This document shows positions 24,390 to 34,097 of a DNA stretch of 64,000 nt, piece by piece. Positions within the stretch are counted from its first letter, which is position 1. Each line of letters starts with the position of its first letter. The translations under genes were made by a program, and so were the position numbers. This DNA is from Pseudomonas sp. KNUC1026 (GTDB taxonomy: Bacteria > Pseudomonadota > Gammaproteobacteria > Pseudomonadales > Pseudomonadaceae). Under the pieces are notes generated by a model that saw only the letters and a list, made by a program, of their open reading frames with translations, had not been told where the DNA came from and made no database searches. Where the stretch lies: contig NZ_CP087138.1 in NCBI RefSeq assembly GCF_021650705.1, positions 5,157,222 through 5,221,221 on the forward strand, read 5' to 3'.

Positions 24390-25468
24390 GCGCAAGGCGT
24401 CGAGCCGAGCCTGCTTAAGTGCCTCTCCCAGCCCCTGGCCGCTGAAACCTTGTGCGATCAGGGGCTGGGCCTGAACACCTCGCACTTGCTGCATCGCTTC
24501 GATCAGCCACTCGCGCTGGCTGAAACCACCTTCATTCAACACTCCCAACACCTCCAGAAAAGCCTCGAAGCGCTGCGGCCGGCGGAAGATATCGAAATGT
24601 TGAAGCATTTCGAGCAGTTGCGCTGGCTCAAGCGCCTCTGCCCCGGCCGCAGGCTCGGCATAGCGCTCCAGCAACACCGCCAGCTCCTGGCAGTCGCGGG
24701 GCACCTTTAGCGCTTCGCTGAGGCTGCGCGCACTTTCGACCATGCCGTGCAGCAGGCAGGCCCAACGCCCGGGCAGCGCCAATTCGGCACGGGCCGCACG
24801 CTGCAAGGCCGCAGCACTCTCCATCGACCACGGCAGCGCAGGCATCAGCTCGCCCAGCGCACCGCAGTCGGCAAGCGTCTGGATAAACACCTCCGGGTTC
24901 GGCTCCATGAGCGCCCGGGCGATTTCCTTCCAGCTCCGTTCGGGTGTGAGCTCGCGCAATTCACCTGACTCGGCGAGTTGCCGCATCAAGGCCAGGGTGG
25001 GCTCGACGATGGTGAAACCCAGTTGCGCATAACGCGCGGCAAAGCGGGCTACACGGAGCACACGCAAAGGATCCTCGGCGAATGCTGGCGCCACATGGCG
25101 CAGCAGCTTCTGGTTGAGGTCCTGTTGGCCGCCGTAGGGGTCGATGACCCGGCCGTCATCGTCTTCGGCCATGGCATTGATGGTCAGGTCGCGGCGGGCG
25201 AGGTCTTGCTCAAGGGTAACGTCGGGGCTCGCGTGGAAGGTAAAGCCGCCATAGCCGCGGCCGCTCTTGCGCTCGGTGCGTGCCAGCGCGTACTCCTCGC
25301 CGTTATGAGGGTGCAGGAAGACCGGAAAGTCCGCCCGACCGGCTTGTAGCCCAGCGCCTGCATCTGCTCGACGCTGGCGCCGACTACCACCCAGTCGACA
25401 TCAGTGACCGGCTGGCCCAACAGGCGGTCGCGGACCGCGCCACCGACTTTGTAGATCTGCATGCTCAT
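24336..25468 (-). pseudogene. cca: tRNA nucleotidyltransferase Cca, one-base frameshift
   Basis: The N-terminus MSMQIYKVGGAVRDRLLG with the DVDWVVVGA catalytic aspartates is in one frame; ARRDLTINAMAEDD, the arm with RRD, and the rest lie in another. Adding one base to the C run at 25334-25336 restores GYKPVG-ADFPVFLHP and a 377-residue class II enzyme that builds and repairs tRNA CCA ends. There is no HD domain after the head, so it is the shorter pseudomonad form. The first of two ATGs (25468) has GGAGG six bases upstream. The last residues, RVARQAGLPLGKPSASTG, are encoded by a REP unit. Confidence 0.88.
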
Positions 25469-25522
25469 CGAAAACCTCCGTCAGCGCGACAGCATACGCG
25501 CCAGCGGAGGGGCAGGGGAGGG

Positions 25523-27085
25523 TCAGAGGTGGACCACAGCCATGTCCATGCGGCCGTAATCGCCTTCGTTGCCATCGGGCCGCGGTGGCATGTGGTGGGT
25601 TTTCATCACTTGTTCGTCCTGCACCGTCTCCAGGTGTACATCGAAGCCCCACAGCCGGTGCAGATGGCGCATCACCTCTTCGGTGGATTCGCCCAGCGGC
25701 TTGCGATTGTGCTGGGTGTGGCGCAGGGTCAGCGAGCGGTCGCCCCGGCGGTCGACGCTCCAGATCTGCACGTTCGGCTCGCGGTTGCCCAGGTTGTACT
25801 GGGCCGCCAGCGACTCACGGATCTGCCGATACCCTTTTTCATCGTGAATGGCCGGCACCAGCAGATCATCGCGCTGATCGTCGTCAAGGATGGTGAAGAG
25901 CTTGAGGTCGCGAATCACCTTGGGCGACAGGTACTGCAGGATGAAGCTTTCGTCCTTGAAACTGTTCATGGCGAATTTGAGCGTCGACAACCAGTCGCTG
26001 CCAGCGATGTCGGGGAACCAGTGGCGGTCCTCGTCATCAGGGTGTTCGCAGATCCGGCGGATATCGCGGAACATGGCAAAACCCAAGGCATAGGGGTTGA
26101 TGCCACTGTAGTAAGGGCTGTCGTAGCCCGGCTGGAACACCACGCTGGTGTGGGACTGCAAGAACTCCATCATGAAGCCGTCCGTCACCAGCCCTTCGTC
26201 GTACAGGTCGTTGAGCAGGGTGTAATGCCAGAAGGTGGCCCAGCCCTCGTTCATGACCTGAGTCTGGCGTTGCGGGTAGAAGTACTGCGCGATCTTGCGC
26301 ACTATCCGCACCACTTCACGCTGCCATGGCTCCAGCAGCGGCGCGTGTTTCTCGATGAAGTACAGGATGTTTTCCTGCGGCTCTGCCGGGAAGCGCCCGC
26401 CGTCGGCGTCGTGCGCCTTGCCCGCACCTTTGGGGATGGTGCGCCACAGGTCGTTGATCTGCCGCTGCAAGTGCTCCTCACGCTCCTTCTGGCGGCGCCG
26501 CTCCTCTTCGGCGGAGATGGGGTAGGGCCGCTTGTAGCGGTCGACGCCGTAATTCATCAAGGCATGGCAGGAGTCCAGAAGCTCCTCCACCGCATCGATG
26601 CCGTGACGTTCCTCGCACTGCATGATGTACTGCTTGGCGAACACCAGATAGTCGATGATCGAGCTCGCGTCGGTCCAGGTGCGGAACAGGTAATTCCCCT
26701 TGAAGAAGCTGTTATGCCCGTAGCAGGCATGGGCGATCACCAGCGCCTGCATGCAGATGGTGTTCTCTTCCATCAGGTAGGCGATACAGGGGTCTGAGTT
26801 GATCACGATCTCGTAGGCCAGGCCCATCTGGCCACGGGTGTAGGATTTTTCAGTGCTGAGGAAATGCTTGCCGTAGGACCAGTGGTGATACCCCAACGGC
26901 ATGCCGACCGACGCATAAGCGTCCATCATCTGCTCGGCCGTAATCACCTCGATCTGATTGGGGTAAGTGTCGAGCGCATAGCGCTCGGCAAGGCGGCTGA
27001 TCTCCTTGTCGTAGGTGCGGATCAGGTCGAAGGTCCATTCCGAGCCTTCGGACAGGGGCTGGCGTTTATGCTCTCTGGCGGTCAT
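25523..27085 (-). CDS. SpoVR family protein
   Basis: A 520-residue protein of the SpoVR/YcgB family, with conserved early blocks (TYPNQIEVITAEQMMDAYAS, MPLGYHHWSYGKHF) and the middle ACYGHNSFFKGN and NEGWATFWHY, whose histidines and glutamates look like metal ligands. The name comes from a sporulation gene, but in Gram-negatives it is encoded with PrkA and a DUF444 protein as part of a stress and stationary-phase module. The reaction is unknown. Its start overlaps the DUF444 stop by 4 bp. Confidence 0.92.
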   Translation of the reverse strand: MTAREHKRQPLSEGSEWTFDLIRTYDKEISRLAERYALDTYPNQIEVITAEQMMDAYASVGMPLGYHHWSYGKHFLSTEKSYTRGQMGLAYEIVINSDPCIAYLMEENTICMQALVIAHACYGHNSFFKGNYLFRTWTDASSIIDYLVFAKQYIMQCEERHGIDAVEELLDSCHALMNYGVDRYKRPYPISAEEERRRQKEREEHLQRQINDLWRTIPKGAGKAHDADGGRFPAEPQENILYFIEKHAPLLEPWQREVVRIVRKIAQYFYPQRQTQVMNEGWATFWHYTLLNDLYDEGLVTDGFMMEFLQSHTSVVFQPGYDSPYYSGINPYALGFAMFRDIRRICEHPDDEDRHWFPDIAGSDWLSTLKFAMNSFKDESFILQYLSPKVIRDLKLFTILDDDQRDDLLVPAIHDEKGYRQIRESLAAQYNLGNREPNVQIWSVDRRGDRSLTLRHTQHNRKPLGESTEEVMRHLHRLWGFDVHLETVQDEQVMKTHHMPPRPDGNEGDYGRMDMAVVHL

Positions 27086-28353
27086 GTGGCTAACCTGCGC
27101 TGGAAGAGTTCTCGGAAGACCGGGTAGATATCGCCGGCCGTGACCAATTGCTGTTGAGCGAACGCGTCGGGAAATTGCTCACCGATGCGCTCGTACTCGA
27201 ACCACAGCGCCTGATGCTCGCGCGGAGTGATTTCGACGTAGGTGTAGTACTGCACGAAGGGCATGATCTGCTTGGCGAGAATATCCCTGCAGATGGGCGA
27301 GTCGTCGTTCCAGTTATCGCCGTCCGAAGCCTGAGCCGCGTAGATGTTCCATTCATTGGCCGGGTAACGCTCGGCCATGATTTCCTGCATCAACTTCAAG
27401 GCGCTGGAAACGATAGTGCCGCCGGTTTCCCGCGAATAGAAAAACTCCTCCTCGTCGACTTCTCGCGCGCTGGTGTGGTGGCGGATGAAGACAACTTCGA
27501 TCTTGTCGTAATTACGCTTCAGGAACAGGTACAGCAGGATGAAAAAGCGTTTGGCAACATCCTTGGTTGCCTGGGTCATGGAGCCGGAGACGTCCATCAG
27601 GCAGAACATGACGGCTTTGGAACTGGGGTTCGGGTGTTTGACCAGCAAGTTGTACTTGAGGTCGAAAGTGTCAAGAAATGGCAGCCTGTGAATACGCGCC
27701 GACAGCCTTTCTATCTCTTCCTGCAGGGCTTTGATATCGGAAAAGTTGTCTGGCTCCTCTCGCAGCAAGCGCTCCATCTCAGCCTTGGCTTCGCGCAACC
27801 TGGCGCGGCTGCTGCCGGTCAGAGCAATACGCCGAGCGTGTGCTGAACGCAGCGTGCGTACGATATTGATACGCGAAGGGTTGCCCTCGCTGGCGACCCC
27901 GGCACGTACGGTCTTGAAGGTGTCCATGCCGGCCAGGTTGCGCTTGACCAGATTGGGCAGTTCCAGGTCTTCGAACATGAATTCGAGAAACTCTTCCTGG
28001 GTGATCTGGAAGACGAACTCGTCCATCCCCTCGCCAGAGTTACCGGCCTTGCCGCCACCACGGCCTCCGCCGCCGCCTTGCGGGCGGGGAATGTGTTCAC
28101 CGGCGGTAAATTCCTTGTTGCCCGGGTGCACGACCGTCTGCTTGCCACCGCGACCGTGGTGCAGCACTGGCTCGTCGGTGTCTCGGCCGGGGATGCTGAT
28201 CTGTTCGCCGTGCTCCATGTCAGTGATGGAGCGGCGGCTTACGGCCTCTTCCACAGCCTTCTTGATGTGTTCACGGTAACGCCGCAGAAATCGCTGGCGG
28301 TTGACCGTGCTTTTGTTCTTGCCGTTCAGGCGTCGGTCGATGACGTAACTCAT
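27082..28353 (-). CDS. DUF444 (YeaH/YhbH) family protein
   Basis: A 423-residue protein starting MSYVIDRRLNGKNKSTVNRQRFLRRYR, as in E. coli YeaH. It has a glycine-rich low-complexity stretch (residues about 82-95) and a C-terminal von Willebrand A-like domain with the MIDAS-type FCLMDVSGSM. Partnership with PrkA kinase is well established by gene order; YeaH is thought to act with YeaG in nutrient-stress adaptation. It lies in the prkA-yeaH-spoVR operon, separated from prkA by 121 bp of repeat-rich sequence. Confidence 0.93.
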   Translation of the reverse strand: MSYVIDRRLNGKNKSTVNRQRFLRRYREHIKKAVEEAVSRRSITDMEHGEQISIPGRDTDEPVLHHGRGGKQTVVHPGNKEFTAGEHIPRPQGGGGGRGGGKAGNSGEGMDEFVFQITQEEFLEFMFEDLELPNLVKRNLAGMDTFKTVRAGVASEGNPSRINIVRTLRSAHARRIALTGSSRARLREAKAEMERLLREEPDNFSDIKALQEEIERLSARIHRLPFLDTFDLKYNLLVKHPNPSSKAVMFCLMDVSGSMTQATKDVAKRFFILLYLFLKRNYDKIEVVFIRHHTSAREVDEEEFFYSRETGGTIVSSALKLMQEIMAERYPANEWNIYAAQASDGDNWNDDSPICRDILAKQIMPFVQYYTYVEITPREHQALWFEYERIGEQFPDAFAQQQLVTAGDIYPVFRELFQRRLAT

Positions 28354-28376
28354 AAGCCCCTCCGGGGCAGCTCGAA

Positions 28377-28474
28377 GCTCGGCGGCCGCCGAGCCCCAAG
28401 CTGCAAGTGTGAGTCAGGCGCACGCCGGCACGTGGCCGGCGGCACTTGAGGCTTGTCGCTTGCAGCTTTCAGCT
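28377..28474. repeat. repeat-rich spacer between prkA and the DUF444 gene
   Basis: It contains a perfect 18-bp palindrome GCTCGGCGGCCGCCGAGC at 28377-28394, and a GCTTGTCGCTTGCAGCTTTCAGCTT segment that partly mirrors AAGCTGCAAGTG upstream. I recall similar AGCTTGCAGCTT-like segments as common pseudomonad intergenic repeats. It may form an mRNA hairpin setting relative expression in the operon. Confidence 0.4.
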
Positions 28475-30396
28475 TTACTGCGATTTACGTACGCGCAGGT
28501 ACCACTCCGACAACAGGCGCACCTGCTTCTCGGTATAACCGCGCTCGACCATTCGAGTGACGAAGTCGTTGTGTTTCTTCTGGTCCTCCTTGCTGGCTTT
28601 GGCATTGAAGCTGATGACCGGCAGCAGGTCTTCGGTGTTGGAGAACATTTTCTTCTCGATCACCACCCGCAGCTTTTCATAACTCAGCCAGGCTGGGTTC
28701 TTGCCATTGTTGTTGGCGCGTGCGCGCAGGACGAAGTTGACGATCTCGTTGCGGAAGTCTTTTGGGTTGCTGATCCCGGCGGGCTTCTCGATCTTTTCGA
28801 GTTCCTCGTTCAGCGCCACGCGGTTAAGGATTTCTCCAGTCTCAGGGTCTCGGTACTCCTGGTCCTGAATCCAGAAGTCTGCATACAGCACGTAGCGGTC
28901 GAAGATGTTCTGGCCGTATTCGCTGTAGGACTCCAGGTAGGCGGTCTGGATTTCCTTGCCGATGAATTCGATGTAGCGCGGCGCCAGGTATTCCTTGAGG
29001 AAACGCAGGTAGCGCTCGCGAACTTCGGCGGGGAACTGCTCTTGCTCGATCTGATGCTCGAGCACATACAGCAGGTGAACCGGGTTGGCAGCGATTTCGT
29101 GAGGGTCGAAGTTGAAGACTTTGGAGAGGATCTTGAACGCGAAACGGGTCGACAGCCCAGTCATGCCTTCGTCGACACCGGCCGAGTCGCGGTACTCCTG
29201 AATGGACTTGGCCTTAGGGTCGGTGTCCTTGAGGTTTTCGCCGTCGTAGACACGCATCTTCGAATGATATTGGAGTTTTCCGGCTCTTTCAGGCGCGACA
29301 GCGTGGTGAACTGGGCCAGCATCTTGAGCGTGTCGGGAGCGCAATGAGCCTGCGACAACGAGCTGTTGATCAGCAGTTTGTCGTAGATACGGATTTCGTC
29401 GTTCACGCGCAGGCAGTAAGGCACCTTCACGATGTAGATCCGGTCGATGAACGCCTCGTTGTTCTTGTTGTTACGGAAGGTGTGCCATTCCGATTCGTTG
29501 GAGTGGGCCAGCAGGATGCCGTTGTACGGGATTGCCCCCAGGCCCTCGGTGCTGTTGTAGTTGCCCTCTTGCGTTGCGGTGAGCAACGGGTGAAGCACCT
29601 TGATCGGTGCCTTGAACATCTCGACGAACTCCATCATCCCCTGGTTGGCGCGGCACAGGGCGCCCGAGTAGCTGTAAGCGTCGGCGTCGTTCTGCGGGAA
29701 TTCCTCAAGCTTGCGGATATCGACCTTGCCCACCAGTGCGGAGATGTCCTGGTTGTTCTCATCTCCTGGTTCGGTCTTGGCGATGGCGATCTGGTTGAGA
29801 ATCGAGGGGTACAGCTTGACCACCTTGAACTGGCTGATGTCACCGCCGAACTCTGCCAGCCTTTTGGTAGCCCAAGGCGACATGATCGAGCTCAGATAAC
29901 GCGGGGAGATGCCGTAGTCCTCTTCGAGGATCTGGCCGTCTTCAGCCGGGTTGAACAACCCCAGGGGCGATTCGAATACGGGAGAACCCTTGATCGCGTA
30001 AAACGGGACCTTCTCCATCAATTGCTTGAGCTTTTCAGCAAGCGACGATTTACCGCCACCCACCGGGCCCAATAGATAAAGAATCTGTTTCTTTTCCTCG
30101 AGCCCCTGAGCGGCATGGCGGAAGTACGACACGATCTGCTCGATGCAGTCTTCCATGCCGTGGAAATCCTGAAACGCCGGGTAGCGGCGGATCACCTTGT
30201 TGGAAAAGATACGTGAAAGCCTTGGGTCGAGAGAGGTGTCGACCAGTTCAGGCTCCCCGATGGCCATGAGGATGCGTTCAGCCGCCGAAGCGTAGGTGCG
30301 CCTATCGCTTTTGCAGAGTTCTAAGTACTCCTGCAGGCTGATTTCTTCCTGACGGGTGGTTTCGAAACGTTGCTGAAAGTGGCTAAAAATACTCAT
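28475..30396 (-). pseudogene. prkA: PrkA (YeaG) serine protein kinase, one-base frameshift
   Basis: The first 376 residues from ATG 30396 carry the AAA-like P loop LLGPVGGGKSS (110-119) and the family's NNKNNEAFIDRIYIVKVPYC block. After PENSN the frame is lost; the next frame resumes with HSKMRVYDGENLKDTDPKAKS. One missing G on the plus strand near 29266 (C on the coding strand) explains it, and the corrected length is exactly 640 residues, the family length. PrkA phosphorylates unknown targets under nutrient stress. It is first in the prkA-yeaH-spoVR operon. Confidence 0.9.
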
Positions 30397-30654
30397 GGAC
30401 GTCAACCTCGCTCGATACGTGGAGCCGACGCCGGATCACTCAGCGATGCTGGCAGATGAGCATATCCTTGCGTTCACCTGTTATCCCCCAATGCATCTGA
30501 AGCTTGGTACCGATGACCCGCGCGCCGGTGTACCGGCTCTCCCCTGTTCTGGATGGCCTGAAATTAAGAATAGATGGGAATCTCAGACTTCAAGGAGGAA
30601 GGCGTACGAAAGTCGTTGCAACCGTTCGTCGGCCCCGCTGTGGGCCGCATGGGC

Positions 30655-30682
30655 CGGGGCACTGAGCCCCGAAATTTTTTTT
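30655..30682 (+). terminator. plus-strand intrinsic terminator with no plus-strand gene upstream
   Basis: CGGGGC-ACTGA-GCCCCG is followed by AAA and eight Ts, a textbook rho-independent terminator on the plus strand. The flanking genes prkA and glpE are both on the minus strand, and for minus-strand transcripts there is no U tract after the stem. It would therefore end a transcript started within 30406-30650, perhaps a small RNA. Confidence 0.55.
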
Positions 30683-31010
30683 ACTCCTCTACAGCGCTGG
30701 CCACACATTCCGGGTAGGTGGAGCGCCACAGCTCGAAACCACCGTCCAGGCTGTAGACCTCTGAAAAGCCCTGGCCTGCCAGATAAGCGGCCGCGCCTTG
30801 GCTGGAATTGCCGTGATAGCGCACCACAACCACCGGCGCGTCGAGGTCGGCGCGGGTGATGAAGTCGTGCAGCGAATGGTTGTCCAGATGGCGGGCGCCG
30901 TCGATGTGGCTGGCGGCATAGGTGGCAGGGTCGCGGATATCCACGAACACTGCGCCTTGCTCACGCAGGGCGAGAGCTTCTACCGGGGGAATACGTTTGA
31001 ATTCGGACAT
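30681..31010 (-). CDS. glpE: GlpE-like rhodanese with the catalytic cysteine replaced
   Basis: A 109-residue single-domain rhodanese matching GlpE over its whole length: FVDIRDPATY, HLDNHSLHDFI, YHGNSSQGAAAYL and YSLDGGFELW. GlpE moves sulfur from thiosulfate to cyanide or thioredoxin through a cysteine just before YHGNSS. Here that residue is arginine (R64, codon CGC at 30819-30821, one base from TGC Cys), so thiosulfate transferase activity should be lost unless this is a base error. The ATG is at 31010. It follows apaH after 26 bp at the end of the lptD-to-glpE series. Confidence 0.9.
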   Translation of the reverse strand: MSEFKRIPPVEALALREQGAVFVDIRDPATYAASHIDGARHLDNHSLHDFITRADLDAPVVVVRYHGNSSQGAAAYLAGQGFSEVYSLDGGFELWRSTYPECVASAVEE

Positions 31011-31036
31011 CTTGGGCTCCAGTGAAAAAGAGTGGG

Positions 31037-31845
31037 TCAGCAAGTGCAACGGTGCAGTTGCTGGCTGTCGATGTTCATCAGTGTCATCGCGCCGCCCCAT
31101 ACGCAGCCGGTATCCAGCGCGGTTATGCCGGGGGTATCGCAACGCCCTTCGAGCGCGGCCCAGTGGCCAAACAGGATGCGCGTGCCGGCGGCCTTGCGCT
31201 CGGGGTGGGCAAACCACGGGGCGAACCCTGCGGGCGCGGTGTCGGCGCCTTCCTTGGCCTTGAGGTCCAGGCGGCCATCGGCGCTGCAGAAACGCATGCG
31301 GGTAAAGTAGTTGGTTATCACCCGCAGCCGATCGATGCCGGCCAGCGCCTTGTTCCATTTGCTCGGTTCGTTGCCGTACATGCCATCCAGAAACCGGGGC
31401 AGAAGCTCATCGCTTTGCAGCGCCGCCTCGACTTCCCCGGCCAGGCGCAAGGCTTTTTCAATGCTCCATTGCGGCGCGATGCCGGCATGTACCATCGCCA
31501 GGTTGCGCTCGGCGTCGTAGTGCATCAGCTTTTGCTGGCGCAGCCAGCCGAGCAACTCGGCCTTGTCGGGGGCATCGAGGATCGGTTGCAGGGTATCCCC
31601 ACGTTTGAGCCGCTCCGGTTTGCGCGCCACCGCCAGCAGGTGCAGGTCGTGATTGCCGAGCACGCAGACCAGCGCCTGGCGGATGCTGTCGAGAAACGCA
31701 GGGTTTCGAGCGACTGCGGGCCCCGGTTGACCAGGTCACCCACCAGCCAAAGGCGGTCGATGGCCGGGTCGAACGCAACTTCATCGAGCAGGCACTTGAG
31801 CGGAGTGAGGCAGCCTTGCAGGTCACCGACGGCATAAGTCGCCAT
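31037..31845 (-). pseudogene. apaH: diadenosine tetraphosphatase ApaH, one-base frameshift
   Basis: The start region has VGDLQGC and WLVGDLVNRGPQS, and the next frame opens with GNHDLHLLAVA, the metallophosphatase motifs in order. One missing G on the plus strand near 31693 breaks LETLRFLDSIRQALVCVLGNHD. The corrected protein is 269 residues, typical for ApaH, which splits Ap4A into two ADP. Its ATG shares one base with the apaG stop (TGATG), showing tight coupling. Confidence 0.9.
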
Positions 31846-32225
31846 CAGTGCAGAGCCCCCGGCACCGCCAGGCGGAACGGCGCAATGGGTGCGTCGAAGG
31901 CTGTGCCGTCGCTGGCGATCATCTGGTAGCTGCCCTGCATGCTGCCGACCAGCGTAGGCATCACGGTGCCGCTGGTGTAGGTGTGGCTGCCGCCCACCTG
32001 GATCAGCGGTTGCTGGCCAACCACCCCCGGCCCGCGCACTTCATCGACCTTGCCGTTGCCGTCAGTGATGATCCAGTGGCGCGACATCAAGGTGGCAGGC
32101 ACCTGGCCGGTGTTTTCCAGCGTGATGGTGTAGGCGAACGCGTAGCGGCCCTGCTCGGGGCTGGACTGCTCGGCCAGGTAGCGGGTATCAACGTGAACGT
32201 CGATCTGGTAGCGCGAATCGGGCAT
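31845..32225 (-). CDS. apaG: ApaG (Co2+/Mg2+ efflux-associated protein)
   Basis: A 126-residue single-domain ApaG protein with a fibronectin-type III-like beta sandwich. The family motif GxGVVGxxP is seen as GPGVVGQQPLIQVGGSHTYTSG, and AYTITLENTG and SRHWIITDGNG are conserved. The biochemical role is unsettled. ATG 32225 matches the family start. It is encoded between ksgA and apaH, the usual order in Gammaproteobacteria. Confidence 0.93.
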   Translation of the reverse strand: MPDSRYQIDVHVDTRYLAEQSSPEQGRYAFAYTITLENTGQVPATLMSRHWIITDGNGKVDEVRGPGVVGQQPLIQVGGSHTYTSGTVMPTLVGSMQGSYQMIASDGTAFDAPIAPFRLAVPGALH

Positions 32226-32253
32226 GCGTAAACCTTTCAATTCATTACACGAT

Positions 32254-32273
32254 CAGGCCCCCCATGGGGCCTG
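32254..32273. repeat. hairpin between ksgA and apaG
   Basis: CAGGCCCC-CCAT-GGGGCCTG is a perfect 8-bp inverted repeat in the 89-bp gap. No U tract follows on either strand, so it is unlikely to be a simple terminator. It may stabilise the upstream message or attenuate transcription. Confidence 0.5.
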
Positions 32274-32314
32274 CGGCTTGAGTCTAGGCGAGATCCGCAC
32301 CCATGCGACGCCAT

Positions 32315-33114
32315 TCAGAGGGGCTGATCGGCCAGTTGGTCGGCCAGCCGCACGAAGGCAGCCAGGTCCAGCTGCTCGGGGCGCAGGCTGCCGTCCACGC
32401 CAGCGGCCTCGATGGCCTCGGCGGGGAGCAGAGCCTTGAGGGTGTTGCGCAGGGTCTTGCGGCGCTGGTTGAACGCCTCGCGCACCACTCGCTCAAGTTG
32501 TTTCGGGTTTTTGGCCTGGTGCGGCGGGGTTTCGTGTGGCACCAGGCGCACGATGGCCGAGTCCACTTTCGGCGGCGGGTTGAAGGCGCCGGGGCCGACA
32601 TTGAACAGGTGCTCCACACGGCAGTGGTACTGCACCATGATCGACAAGCGCCCCAATCACCCCCACCCGGGCCTGCAGCCATGCGCTCGACCACCTCTTT
32701 CTGCAACATGAAGTGCATGTCGCGAATCAGCGGCGCGTTGCCCAGCAAATGGAAAATCAGCGGCGTGGAGATGTTGTAGGGCAGGTTGCCCACCACGCGC
32801 AGGCTGCGCGGCTCGGCACCAAGCGTGGCGAAGTCGAACTTGAGGGCATCGCCTTGGTGCAGGTTGAAATTTCCACGGCCGGCGAACTGGTTTTGCAGGA
32901 TCGGCACGAGGTCTTTGTCCAGCTCGATCACATCCAGTTGCGCGCCGCTGCCCAGCAGGCCTTCGGTGAGAGCACCCTGGCCAGGGCCGATTTCGAGCAG
33001 GTGCTCGCCTTCGCGTGCGCGAATGGCCCGCAGAATACGGTCGATCACGCCGGCGTCATGCAGAAAGTTCTGGCCGAACCGCTTGCGCGCCCGGTGTTGG
33101 TAATGCTCGCTCAT
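32315..33114 (-). pseudogene. ksgA: 16S rRNA dimethyladenosine transferase KsgA, one-base frameshift
   Basis: The start MSEHYQHRARKRFGQNFLHD, the SAM motif IGPGQGALTEGLL and the catalytic NLPYNISTP are in one frame, with LSIMVQYHCRVEHLFNVGPGAFNPPPKV in another. Expanding the C run at 32651-32654 by one base (coding strand GGGG to GGGGG) rejoins them into 266 residues. KsgA methylates A1518 and A1519 of 16S rRNA during ribosome maturation. Its ATG is coupled to the pdxA stop (TGATG). Confidence 0.92.
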
Positions 33115-34097
33115 CAAGGTGTCTCGGCCATCTGGTAGGCGGTTTCCAGGGCGACGCGCAGGCTGCCGGTATCGACCCGGCCGGTGCCGGCCAGGTCCAG
33201 GGCTGTGCCGTGGTCGACCGACGTGCGCACGATCGGCAAGCCCAGGGTCACGTTGACCGCAGCGCCGAAGCCTTTGTACTTGAGCACAGGCAGGCCCTGG
33301 TCGTGGTACATGGCGAGCACTGCATCGCAGTGCTCGAGGTATTTGGGGGTGAACAGTGTGTCGGCGGGCAGCGGGCCATGCAGGTCGATGCCTTCCGCGC
33401 GCAGGCGCTCGAGCGCCGGCTCGATCACGTCGATCTCTTCGCGGCCCATATGGCCGCTTTCCCCGGCGTGCGGGTTCAGGCCGCAGACCAGGATGCGTGG
33501 CCGAGCGATACCGAACTTGTTCACAAGGTCGGCATGCAGAATGCGCGTGACCCGTTCCAGCCGCTCGGCAGTGATGGCATCGGCCACCTCGCGCAGTGGC
33601 AGGTGCGTGGTCACCAGCGCAACCCGCAGCCCGTGCGTGGCCAGCATCATCACCACCTGATCGGTGTGGGTGAGTTCGGCAAGGAATTCGGTGTGGCCGG
33701 AAAACGCCACGCCCGCATCGTTGATCACGCCTTTGTGCACCGGCGCGGTGACCATGCCGGCGAACAGGCCGTCGAGGCACCCCCGGCCCGCGCGGGTGAG
33801 GGTTTCGATCACGAAGGGGCCGTTGGCCGCGTTCAATACGCCCGCCTGCACCGGCGCCGCCAAGGGCGTATCCCAGACATACAAGCTGCCTGCCGGGGCA
33901 GGGTGCTCGGGCAACTCGCCGGGTGCCACAGGCACAAGGTCAATCGCCACCTCCAGCTGGGCGGCCCGCTCAGCGAGCAGGCCAAGGCTGGTGATGGCGA
34001 TCAGGGGGTGAGGCTGAGAGTGCTGGGCGAGCAGCAGGCACAGGTCAGGACCGATGCCGGCCGGCTCGCCGGGAGTCAGAGCGAAGCGCAAGGTCAC
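33114..34097 (-). CDS. pdxA: 4-hydroxythreonine-4-phosphate dehydrogenase PdxA
   Basis: A 327-residue enzyme starting MTLRFALTPGEPAGIGPDLCL. Conserved regions include FSGHTEFLAELT, VTTHLPLREV, the metal-site NPHAGESGHMGREE and MYHDQGLPVLKYKGFG. PdxA oxidises 4-phosphohydroxy-L-threonine in the deoxyxylulose-5-phosphate-dependent pathway to pyridoxal phosphate. It overlaps the surA stop by 4 bp upstream and the ksgA start by 1 bp downstream. Confidence 0.95.
   Translation of the reverse strand: MTLRFALTPGEPAGIGPDLCLLLAQHSQPHPLIAITSLGLLAERAAQLEVAIDLVPVAPGELPEHPAPAGSLYVWDTPLAAPVQAGVLNAANGPFVIETLTRAGRGCLDGLFAGMVTAPVHKGVINDAGVAFSGHTEFLAELTHTDQVVMMLATHGLRVALVTTHLPLREVADAITAERLERVTRILHADLVNKFGIARPRILVCGLNPHAGESGHMGREEIDVIEPALERLRAEGIDLHGPLPADTLFTPKYLEHCDAVLAMYHDQGLPVLKYKGFGAAVNVTLGLPIVRTSVDHGTALDLAGTGRVDTGSLRVALETAYQMAETP

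Noticed and set aside
32254..32273. Intrinsic terminator between apaG and ksgA
   Set aside because: The hairpin is perfect but has no U tract on either strand.
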